Assembly: GCA_964426355.1 (NCBI GenBank)
Contig: CAYRRA010000042.1
Span: 1-24,989 of the forward strand
Source: JAJFTV01 sp964426355
GTDB taxonomy: Bacteria > Chloroflexota > Anaerolineae > Anaerolineales > Anaerolineaceae
Direction of reading: 5' to 3'
DNA length: 24,989 nucleotides
The notes beneath the pieces are model-generated. The model made no database searches. It was given only the letters and a program-made list of their open reading frames with translations, and was not told where the DNA came from. Position numbers and translations under genes: made by a program. Of this stretch, positions 8,013 through 14,865 are shown piece after piece; positions within the stretch are counted from its first letter, which is position 1, and each line of letters opens with the position of its first letter.

Positions 8013-8062
8013 TTTCTTAACATTAAACTATATCTCAAAATCTCACAAACAAATTCTTAATA
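8013..8062. promoter_or_regulatory. Candidate response-regulator sites upstream of the two-component genes
   Basis: TTTCTTAACA (8013-8022) and ATTCTTAATA (8053-8062) lie upstream of the regulator gene. They match the first half of the 11-base direct repeat in front of adaptor gene 1 (10544-10562). OmpR-family regulators commonly bind such T-rich direct repeats and autoregulate. The sequence is AT-rich, so chance similarity is possible. Confidence 0.3.
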
Positions 8063-8155
8063 TCTTTCTGTTACCCTTTATTCAATCTGAATGCACGCCA
8101 GGCGTTTTATCTCTGTGTTCAGGGGTTTGGGAATACTCATTTTTGGTGTAACCAC

Positions 8156-8183
8156 TTGCGGTGAATACCTGTGTGGTTATACA
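8156..8183 (+). promoter_or_regulatory. Possible promoter of the two-component operon
   Basis: TTGCGG (8156-8161) and TATACA (8178-8183) are 16 bases apart. An imperfect inverted repeat, GTGTAACCAC (8146-8155) and GTGGTTATAC (8173-8182), brackets the -35 and covers the -10, so it may be an operator. The predicted start would fall only a few bases before the ATG at 8197, inside or beside the AGGA ribosome site, which weakens the call. Confidence 0.35.
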
Positions 8184-8196
8184 ATCAGGATAAAAC

Positions 8197-8886
8197 ATGA
8201 AGATATTAATCGTAGATGATGAAGTCAGGATCGTGCGGGGGATCCGCAAATACCTTGAGCAAGCCGGCTTTACCGTGCTGGAAGCCTATGATGGTTTAAG
8301 CGGTCTTTCGATGGCACGGCGTTCAAACCCAGACCTGGTTGTTCTGGATTTGATGCTGCCAGAGATGGATGGGTTGGATGTCTGCCGCAAGATTCGCCAG
8401 GAATCAGCCGTGCCGATTATCATGCTGACAGCGCGCGTGGAAGAAGCCGACAAACTGGTTGGGCTTGAACTCGGCGCAGACGACTACATCACCAAGCCGT
8501 TCAGCCCGCGTGAGCTGGTGGCACGTGTGCGTGCAGTCTTGCGTCGTTCCAACGTGGATGCCACGCTGTTGCGCGAAGAGTATCGTTTTGGTAACGTCCT
8601 GTTCGATGTTCAAGCGCGCGTATTGACTGTGGAAGGATGCGAGGAATCCCTTACCCCGATTGAGTTCGAGCTCTTATATTATCTCATTCGCCATCGGAAC
8701 AAAGCCTGCTCGCGTAGTTTATTAATGGATGCGGCGGGATTGGGTGCATTTGAAGGTGCAGAACGCACAATCGATGTTCATATTCATAACCTGCGGAAGA
8801 AAATCGAACCAGATGCTTCTAAACCACAGTATATCCTCACCGTTTTTGGCGTTGGCTACCGTTTTGTTGCCGAGGTCTCTGGGTGA
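8197..8886 (+). CDS. OmpR/PhoB-family response regulator
   Basis: The 229-residue protein has a receiver domain (1-115) with acidic pocket D7-D8, phospho-acceptor D51 in L-V-V-L-D-L-M-L-P, T78 and K100, all in the expected places. A winged-helix DNA-binding domain follows (about 128-226), with the conserved T-P-I-E-F-E-L-L turn, H-I-H-N-L-R-K-K recognition region and V-F-G-V-G-Y-R-F hairpin. It is cytoplasmic and should be phosphorylated by the kinase encoded directly after it, with which it overlaps by four bases (GTGA). AGGA lies six bases before the start. The likely target is the adaptor/ABC operon downstream, where an 11-base direct repeat precedes the -10. Close family members regulate envelope stress and efflux (BaeR, CpxR types). 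Confidence 0.96.
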   Translation: MKILIVDDEVRIVRGIRKYLEQAGFTVLEAYDGLSGLSMARRSNPDLVVLDLMLPEMDGLDVCRKIRQESAVPIIMLTARVEEADKLVGLELGADDYITKPFSPRELVARVRAVLRRSNVDATLLREEYRFGNVLFDVQARVLTVEGCEESLTPIEFELLYYLIRHRNKACSRSLLMDAAGLGAFEGAERTIDVHIHNLRKKIEPDASKPQYILTVFGVGYRFVAEVSG

Positions 8887-10409
8887 AATCTTCGCTGCGC
8901 ACTCGCCTCATTTTAAGTTTTGTGGTCATCATCATGGTAACGATGGGTTCCTTTGCCTTAATTGGCAGGGTGACCATCCGTCAATGGTTCAACAATATGG
9001 TGCTGGCATCGGGCAAGGATTATGCCCAACGAATGTCGTTCGTTTTTGGTCAATATTATTTGGAAAATGAAAGCTGGGAGGGTGTTGAAAACCTTTTGCT
9101 GCGTTTTAGAGATTTTTCTGGTGAAAAATTCTTTAACGACAACCCGCCTCCTGAACCTCTCGCTGAGACTGAACCAGAAGAAGACAATACCTCAGATAAT
9201 TCTCAATCTGGCGAAAGCCAGCCCGTGCGCCCGGGGGGTGAAGAACCGGTTTACAGGGTGCCGGTTTGGATTTCCAACCCAGCCATTATGCCCCCGCGCG
9301 ATGAGCGTTTGCTGCTGTTGGATACCAATGGCAATGTAATTTTTGATAATGACCCTGAAGCTGGGGATGTGCAGGAATTGCTGAAGCATGCTGCTGCCGG
9401 GACAAAGATTGTTATTAATGGAAAGCATGTGGGTACGGTGGTAGCAGCATCGAGTGCGGGTATTCTCAATACTTTCCAGGAAGCCTATCTCAAGAATGTC
9501 AACCTCTTGATATTGGTAGGTGGAGCCCTTGCCATCCTGGGTGCCATTGGTTGGGGTACCTGGATGTCAGTACGCATTGTCCGACCGGTGAAAGCCTTGT
9601 CTCAAGCTTCTCTCAAACTGGCGGGCGGCGATTATTCGCAGCGGATTGATATCTTGAGCAATGACGAACTGGGCGAGATGACAAAGGCATTCAATCAGAT
9701 GGCGGATGACCTTGAAAAACAGGAAATGCTGCGGCGACGCAGCCTGGCGGATGTGGCGCACGAGCTGCGTACGCCCTTGAGCGTTTTGCAAATCGACCTG
9801 GAAAGCATTGAAGATGGGATTATCGAAGCAGATGCAGAAGCTATTCAGCATTTGCAGTTGGAGGTGACTACACTGCGTAACCTGGTTGAAGATTTGCGCA
9901 TTCTTTCATTGGCTGATGCGGGTGAATTGAAACTCGAATTTATACCGGTTGAGGTCAACGGGATTATTCAGGTGAATATCAAACGGATTGAGCGCTCTGC
10001 CAGCGAGAAGGGGGTTAACGTTGTTTTGGATCTGGCAGAAAATGAGTTGTTTGTGATGGGGGATGAACAAAGGCTTTCGCAGGTGCTTTTAAATTTGCTC
10101 TCAAATGCGCTGCATTTTACACCGAAAGGCGGGGTAATTGAAGCCGGTTCAAAACAGGCAGGTCAGAATGTGCAAATTTGGGTGAGGGATACGGGGGAGG
10201 GTATTTCACCAGAGGATTTACAGCATATCTTTGAACGTTTGTATCGCTCCGACCGGGCGCGGGCGCGCGGAAACGGTGGGAGCGGGTTAGGCTTGTCGAT
10301 TGCCCGCAGCCTTGTGGAAACCCACGGGGGGAAAATTTGGGCAGAAAGTGAACCCGGCAAGGGGAGCCAGTTCATCATTGAATTGCCGCTTTTTGAAGGT
10401 GAGGATTGA
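8883..10409 (+). CDS. Membrane sensor histidine kinase (BaeS-like layout)
   Basis: The 508-residue kinase starts at GTG, overlapping the regulator stop by four bases. A first membrane span lies at about 9-29, an external sensor region at about 30-205, a second span at about 206-229, HAMP at about 230-283, HisKA with phospho-acceptor H293 in D-V-A-H-E-L-R-T-P, and an ATPase domain with N408, D-T-G-E-G (436-440) and G-G-S-G-L-G-L (465-471). All catalytic boxes are intact. The sensor region contains a disordered acidic/proline stretch (about 88-120) that is unusual and may be a flexible linker between two parts of the sensor. The ligand is not visible. The gene is followed by a terminator, so the kinase and regulator form their own transcript next to the pump they probably control. 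Confidence 0.95.
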   Translation: MKSSLRTRLILSFVVIIMVTMGSFALIGRVTIRQWFNNMVLASGKDYAQRMSFVFGQYYLENESWEGVENLLLRFRDFSGEKFFNDNPPPEPLAETEPEEDNTSDNSQSGESQPVRPGGEEPVYRVPVWISNPAIMPPRDERLLLLDTNGNVIFDNDPEAGDVQELLKHAAAGTKIVINGKHVGTVVAASSAGILNTFQEAYLKNVNLLILVGGALAILGAIGWGTWMSVRIVRPVKALSQASLKLAGGDYSQRIDILSNDELGEMTKAFNQMADDLEKQEMLRRRSLADVAHELRTPLSVLQIDLESIEDGIIEADAEAIQHLQLEVTTLRNLVEDLRILSLADAGELKLEFIPVEVNGIIQVNIKRIERSASEKGVNVVLDLAENELFVMGDEQRLSQVLLNLLSNALHFTPKGGVIEAGSKQAGQNVQIWVRDTGEGISPEDLQHIFERLYRSDRARARGNGGSGLGLSIARSLVETHGGKIWAESEPGKGSQFIIELPLFEGED

Positions 10410-10447
10410 GCCAGCGACATTGAGGACATGCCTTCAATTGATTTACG

Positions 10448-10480
10448 AAGCTGTTCCAGGATTTTGGGATAGCTTTTTTT
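10448..10480 (+). terminator. Intrinsic terminator after the sensor kinase gene
   Basis: AAGCTGTTCC (10448-10457) pairs with GGGATAGCTT (10466-10475), a ten-pair stem with two G-U pairs, directly followed by a run of T residues to 10480. It lies 38 bases after the kinase stop and separates the two-component genes from the efflux genes, which therefore need their own promoter. Confidence 0.75.
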
Positions 10481-10543
10481 GTCGACTGGAGATTGTTTGG
10501 CTTATTCAAATCCTCCAAAAAACTCAAATTACATCCCAAATAT

Positions 10544-10578
10544 TTCTTAACAATTTCTAAACAGCAGGCTGATATTCT
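10544..10578 (+). promoter_or_regulatory. OmpR/PhoB-type direct repeat and -10 box for the efflux operon
   Basis: TTCTTAAC (10544-10551) is repeated as TTCTAAAC (10555-10562), a start-to-start period of exactly 11 bases, as for sites bound head-to-tail by OmpR/PhoB-family regulators. Ten bases further lies TATTCT (10573-10578), a usable -10, and no good -35 is present. That geometry fits activator-dependent promoters of the PhoB class. The likely regulator is the one encoded at 8197. The link is inferred from layout and from related sequence upstream of that regulator gene. Confidence 0.5.
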
Positions 10579-10627
10579 CAAAACGATAACGAGATGTCGT
10601 TAAAAATTCGTTGTGCAGGAGAGGAAT

Positions 10628-12004
10628 ATGCTCAAAAAGAAGACTTTTTGGATTGTCCTGGTGATTTTCATCGCTCTGTCGGCGGGCGGATATGTTTTTT
10701 ACAATTTCGGTTATTTACCTTCACAACAGGTAGCCACGGATACTCCAGTGAAAACAGCAACGGCGCGCCGGGGCGAACTGGTGATCTCTGCGAATGGGGT
10801 GGGGACGGTGATCGCGGCTCAGGAAATCGCTGTGGGTTTTGCCAGTTCGGGCATCATCTCTGAAATCTACGTTGAGGTGGGTGACGAAGTGGTAGAAGGT
10901 GACGTGTTGGCGAAACAGGGGAATATGAAAGCGCTTGAGCTGGCAGTTGCATCAGCCGAGCTGAATTTGAAAATGGCAGAAAGCACGCTTCAGGGTTTAT
11001 ATGACAACCTGGAACTGGATCGCGCCAATGCACAACTTGCGGTCTACAAGGCTCAAACTGCATTGGCTGAGGCGATTGAGGCTCGCGGAGTGATGGATTA
11101 TCCACGCTGTAGCCAGGACGTGATTGATGATTATTACTATCAGTACATGAGCGCAGTTGATCAGATTGAACAGATGGTGCAGACCAATACGGATAGCGAG
11201 CGCATCGCGCGGGTGGAATCGACGCGCGATACCGCCTGGGCGAATTACTATTACTGTGTAAAACCGCGCACGGATGCCGAACTGGGTGAAGGCGATGCCA
11301 CAGTGTCTGCTGCCCAGGCTGCACTGACGGCAGCCGAGGCAGAGCTGGCGAAGTTGAGTGAGGGACCGGATGAAGAAGCGGTGGCGCAGGCGGAAGCGGA
11401 TGTAGAGATTGCGGCATACAACCTGGAGATTGCGCAAGAGAACCTGGAAGGAGCCACGGCAGTTGCGCCGATCCGTGGGACGGTGATGTCGATCAATGCG
11501 CAGGTGGGGGAAACGGTGAACGGGGGATTTATCACGATAGCGGATTTATCGACACCGAAGCTGGAGATTTACCTGGATGAGACCGATCTGGCGATGGTGG
11601 GTGTGGGATATGAGGTGGAAGTGGTGTTTGATGCGCTGGCGGAAGAGGTCTACACAGGGTATGTCACGAGCGTGGATCCAGGGCTGACGTCGCAGGGGAA
11701 CATGAAAGTAGTGCGAGCAGAGGTGGAACTGGACAAGAGCACGTTCAGCAAGCCGCAGACATTTCCGTTGGGGTTGAGTGCATCGGTGGAAGTGATAGGG
11801 AGCCGTGCAAAGGATGCGGTATTGGTGCCGGTGGAAGCGCTGCGGAAGTTAGGGGAGGGGGAGTATGCAGTGTTTGTGATGGAGAATGGGGAGCCGGTCT
11901 TGCGGATGGTAGAGGTAGGGATCATGGATTACACGTATGCACAGATACTGAGCGGTGTGGAAGAGAACGAAATTGTCACCACCGGCATTGTGGAGACGGA
12001 ATGA
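10628..12004 (+). CDS. Efflux adaptor 1 (HlyD/MacA-type membrane fusion protein)
   Basis: From the ATG at 10628 (AGGAGAGG upstream) the protein has 458 residues: an N-terminal membrane anchor (about 7-27), half of a lipoyl-like domain (about 45-95), a coiled-coil hairpin (about 100-275), the second lipoyl half (A-P-I-R-G-T-V, 280-286), a beta-barrel (about 308-395) and a membrane-proximal domain (to 458). Such adaptors couple an inner-membrane pump to export across the envelope. The hairpin holds a Tyr-rich segment bounded by C161 and C210, matched by C161 and C211 in adaptor 2, which may form a disulfide. Its 3' portion from 11333 is identical to adaptor 2. The stop overlaps the ATPase start (ATGA), so it is coupled to the pump. 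A start five codons earlier is possible but lacks a ribosome site. Confidence 0.93.
   Translation: MLKKKTFWIVLVIFIALSAGGYVFYNFGYLPSQQVATDTPVKTATARRGELVISANGVGTVIAAQEIAVGFASSGIISEIYVEVGDEVVEGDVLAKQGNMKALELAVASAELNLKMAESTLQGLYDNLELDRANAQLAVYKAQTALAEAIEARGVMDYPRCSQDVIDDYYYQYMSAVDQIEQMVQTNTDSERIARVESTRDTAWANYYYCVKPRTDAELGEGDATVSAAQAALTAAEAELAKLSEGPDEEAVAQAEADVEIAAYNLEIAQENLEGATAVAPIRGTVMSINAQVGETVNGGFITIADLSTPKLEIYLDETDLAMVGVGYEVEVVFDALAEEVYTGYVTSVDPGLTSQGNMKVVRAEVELDKSTFSKPQTFPLGLSASVEVIGSRAKDAVLVPVEALRKLGEGEYAVFVMENGEPVLRMVEVGIMDYTYAQILSGVEENEIVTTGIVETE
11333..12000 (+). repeat. 668-bp direct repeat, copy 1 (3' part of adaptor gene 1)
   Basis: By line-by-line comparison every base from 11333 to 12000 is identical to 15574-16241 (offset 4241). 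The block encodes residues 236-457 of adaptor 1, from the second hairpin helix to the penultimate codon; the last codon differs only synonymously (GAA versus GAG). Immediately before 11333 the two genes are clearly diverged, and after 12000 they differ at once. Confidence 0.97.
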
Positions 12005-12723
12005 TGAATGAAGCGATTATCGATACCAGGGATGTGAGAAAAATATACGGTATGGATGGCATCCAAATTAACGCCCTGGATGGTGTTAATATCCAGGTGC
12101 GCTCCGGTGAATTTGTCAGCATCATGGGACCTTCCGGTTCGGGAAAAAGCACCCTGATGAACATCCTGGGATGCCTGGACCGCCCCAGCGAAGGACAGTA
12201 CCTGTTGGACGGCGTAGATGTCAGCCATCACAGCCGAGAAAAACTCGCGGCAATCCGCAACGAAAAACTGGGCTTCGTCTTCCAATCTTATAACCTGCTG
12301 CCCAGGTTTACAGCCCTTGAAAACGTGATGATTCCGCTGCTGTACCGAAAAACCAACCGGAAAACCATACAGGAACGCACCAGGATAGCTGAGGAAAAAC
12401 TGGTTGCGGTGGGTCTTTCCGACAGGCTCACCCACTTACCCAAGGAACTTTCGGGCGGGCAGCAGCAGCGGGTGGCTATTGCGCGGGCACTGGTCAACAA
12501 CCCTGTTTTAATCCTGGCGGACGAACCGACCGGCAACCTGGATACCCGTTCTGGGCGCGAGATTATAGATTTACTGCACAGCCTGCACAGCAGCGGCAAG
12601 ACGATTGTGATTGTCACCCACGACGCAGCCATCGCAAGGGAAACCGAGAGAATCATTTTTCTGCGGGACGGCAGGGTGGAGGTCGATCAAAGTAATGGGG
12701 TACATCAGGAGGTGACGGCATGA
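12001..12723 (+). CDS. ABC transporter ATPase, MacB/LolD type
   Basis: The 240-residue protein has all ABC ATPase motifs: Walker A G-P-S-G-S-G-K-S-T (43-51), Q-loop Q95, signature L-S-G-G-Q-Q-Q (150-156), Walker B L-I-L-A-D-E-P (170-176), D-loop and switch H207. The L-A-D-E-P-T-G-N-L-D form and the short length are typical of the MacB/LolD/FtsE mechanotransmission group. It overlaps adaptor 1 by four bases at the start (ATG 12001; ATG 12004 is the alternative) and the permease by four bases at the end (ATGA). It should energise the permease from the cytoplasm. In Proteobacteria this module exports macrolides, peptides or lipoproteins; the substrate here cannot be read from sequence. Confidence 0.96.
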   Translation: MMNEAIIDTRDVRKIYGMDGIQINALDGVNIQVRSGEFVSIMGPSGSGKSTLMNILGCLDRPSEGQYLLDGVDVSHHSREKLAAIRNEKLGFVFQSYNLLPRFTALENVMIPLLYRKTNRKTIQERTRIAEEKLVAVGLSDRLTHLPKELSGGQQQRVAIARALVNNPVLILADEPTGNLDTRSGREIIDLLHSLHSSGKTIVIVTHDAAIARETERIIFLRDGRVEVDQSNGVHQEVTA

Positions 12724-13958
12724 ACCTGGGTGAAGTCATTCGAATTGCGATGAAAAGCATCGCCAGCAACAAGATGCGCTCCGTCCTCACCATGCTGGGT
12801 GTAATCATTGGTGTGGCAGCAGTGATTATCATGGTTTCGGTTTCCGCAGGCACAGAAGCCAGTATTGCCGATCAAATTAACAGCCTGGGAGCAAACCTGG
12901 TTTTCATCTCCCCTTATTTCAGTTCAGCCAGCATGAGCGCAATGGCGCGCCCAAGTAGCAATATAGGTCTGACATTGGAAGATGCCCAGGCAATTGCCTC
13001 TGGGGTCAAAGGGATCGTGGGTGTATCGGTGGAGAATTCCACAACACAGACGGTCAAAGCCAATGATGTGGTCCTGGATGATATTACGGTGTTGGGTACG
13101 ACCAAAGATTTCCCCAGCGTGCGTGAAGCGTCTGTGGCAGACGGACGTTTCTTCACCACAGATGAAATGGACAATAATGCCAAGGTAGTGGTTCTGGGTT
13201 CCAGTATTGCCGAGGAATTATTTGGCGATGAAGATCCGGTGGGGCGGAAGGTATTGATCGGTACCATCAGGTTTACGGTGATCGGGGTGATGGATAAAAA
13301 GGGGATCGTTGGGAATACCGATTATGATTCCAGGGTTTATGTACCTATCACCGTGATCACCAAATACTTTGCAAGCAACCCTTTTGAGCGGATGCGCGGC
13401 AACTCGGTTCGGACGATCTATGCCCAGGTGGCGGAAGGCGCAGATATGGATGCCGTTATCCTGCAAATCTATATCCTGTTCGCAAACCGTCATGAAACCA
13501 CGTTGAGTGAACCGGATGTAACCGTGAGCACGCAGCAAGACATCATCAATACACAAAGCGCAACCACCGAATCCTTCCGTAACTTACTGGGATGGGTGGC
13601 GGGTGTTTCGCTGCTGGTGGGCGGTATTGGCATTATGAACATCATGCTGGTCAGTGTGACCGAGCGCACCCGCGAGATTGGCATCCGCCAGTCAATGGGT
13701 GCAACCCCCAATGATATCCGTATGCAGTTCCTCGCAGAGGCGCTCATTCTCAGCCTGATTGGCGGTTTGATCGGCGTACTGGCAGGTATTGGCGGGTCAT
13801 GGGTTTTTGGCGAGACCGGCGGTATGCGCACGGTCATTGTGCCAGGTTCGCTTTTGCTGGCGTTTACCTCGGCAGCAGTGGTGGGTATTTTCTTTGGTTT
13901 TATCCCTGCCAATCAAGCCGCCAAGCTTGATCCCATCGTTGCTTTACGGCATGAGTAA
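12720..13958 (+). CDS. MacB-type ABC permease (FtsX superfamily)
   Basis: The protein of about 412 residues has the MacB layout: an N-terminal span (about 21-42) after an amphipathic helix, a large external domain (about 45-285), then three C-terminal spans (about 288-312, 338-362 and 374-396). Characteristic motifs are T-M-L-G-V-I-I-G-V-A at the first span and V-T-E-R-T-R-E-I-G-I-R-Q-S-M-G-A after the second. The L-D-P-I-V-A-L-R ending is typical. It should dimerise and work with the ATPase and an adaptor by mechanotransmission. It overlaps the ATPase gene by four bases. No outer-membrane channel gene lies in the window, in keeping with a monoderm envelope or an unlinked partner. Confidence 0.95.
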   Translation: MNLGEVIRIAMKSIASNKMRSVLTMLGVIIGVAAVIIMVSVSAGTEASIADQINSLGANLVFISPYFSSASMSAMARPSSNIGLTLEDAQAIASGVKGIVGVSVENSTTQTVKANDVVLDDITVLGTTKDFPSVREASVADGRFFTTDEMDNNAKVVVLGSSIAEELFGDEDPVGRKVLIGTIRFTVIGVMDKKGIVGNTDYDSRVYVPITVITKYFASNPFERMRGNSVRTIYAQVAEGADMDAVILQIYILFANRHETTLSEPDVTVSTQQDIINTQSATTESFRNLLGWVAGVSLLVGGIGIMNIMLVSVTERTREIGIRQSMGATPNDIRMQFLAEALILSLIGGLIGVLAGIGGSWVFGETGGMRTVIVPGSLLLAFTSAAVVGIFFGFIPANQAAKLDPIVALRHE

Positions 13959-14024
13959 TAAAAAACCAGGCTTGAGAAGAGATTGAAATATTCGCGAGCA
14001 GGTTATTTCTTTAGGAGTTGAAAA

Positions 14025-14795
14025 ATGAAAAAAACAATATTCTTATGGATGGTCGGGTTGATGCTGGTGTTGAGCGCTTGCGGTGGTTCAGCATCGAGTT
14101 CTGACACAAATACGGCATCAGAAACCACCTCTGTTAAGGAAAATGCTTTGCTTGAGACCACAGAATTGATGATTGGAACGATGCTTTTAGATGAGACAGA
14201 CTTTCCGGTGGAAGCAGAACAGGCAGTAACCCTTTTGAAGCTTTGGAAGGCATATCAAAGCGTGCTCAACAGCGAGACGTCTGCAGAAGTGGAAATTGAA
14301 GCGGTTTTCAAACAAGTTAAGGCAGAGATGACTTCTGAACAGATCGCGGCAATTGAAGCGATGGGGCTGACCAGCGATAACTTACAAGAGAAGATGCAAT
14401 CTTTGGGCGTTGCGATTGGTGGTATGGCAATGATGGGGGGTGAGCAGGACCCTTCGGTTGCTGCCACCATGCAGGCGCTTCGCGAATCAGGGGAGATGCC
14501 AAATATGGAAGGTATGCCGGAAATACCGTATGGAGAAGGCGGAAATATGCCCCAGGGCGGCGGACCACAAGGCGGGAATATGCCCCAGGGCGGTGGACCA
14601 CAAGGCGGAAATATGTCCCAGGGCGGTGTGATGCCCGATGCTGGCGGGATGATGATGGGTATCGAAGGTGAAGAAATGGATTCAGCTCAACTGGCAACCC
14701 TGCAGGCGCAGCGCAGTGAACGCAGCGGACAGGGGGAGGACCGTTTCCTGCTCAACGCATTGATCCAGTTCCTGGACGCCAAAGTCTCTTCCTGA
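14025..14795 (+). CDS. Efflux-operon lipoprotein with Met/Gly/Gln/Pro tandem repeats
   Basis: The 256-residue protein has a lipoprotein signal ending in LVLSAC (Cys19) and an AGGAG ribosome site eight bases upstream. Residues of about 40-130 look helical and acidic. About 174-201 consist of repeated N-M-P-Q-G-G-G-P-Q-G-G units, and 203-215 are rich in Met and Gly. I do not recognise a family. The helical part with a T-S-E-Q-I-A-A-I-E-A-M segment faintly recalls periplasmic helical stress sensors such as the Spy/CpxP group, but I cannot support that homology. It lies 66 bases after the permease and 70 before adaptor 2, all co-oriented, so it is probably part of the efflux operon as a surface accessory. 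The Met-rich segment might bind soft metals; this is speculation. Confidence 0.85.
   Translation: MKKTIFLWMVGLMLVLSACGGSASSSDTNTASETTSVKENALLETTELMIGTMLLDETDFPVEAEQAVTLLKLWKAYQSVLNSETSAEVEIEAVFKQVKAEMTSEQIAAIEAMGLTSDNLQEKMQSLGVAIGGMAMMGGEQDPSVAATMQALRESGEMPNMEGMPEIPYGEGGNMPQGGGPQGGNMPQGGGPQGGNMSQGGVMPDAGGMMMGIEGEEMDSAQLATLQAQRSERSGQGEDRFLLNALIQFLDAKVSS
14538..14627 (+). repeat. 33-bp tandem repeat inside the lipoprotein gene (2.7 copies)
   Basis: Units start at 14538, 14571 and 14604; the third is partial. Each full unit encodes an 11-residue G-N-M-P-Q-G-G-G-P-Q-type segment. Differences are few: GGAAAT/GGGAAT, GGCGGA/GGTGGA, and ATGCCC/ATGTCC in the third. Such in-frame repeats change number readily by slippage. 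Confidence 0.9.
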
Positions 14796-14865
14796 CCCTT
14801 TGCCTGAAGGGTGATTGATCCAAAGAAAGTGAGGGATGCGTGGAAGAGTTTCTCGGGAGTGAAGC

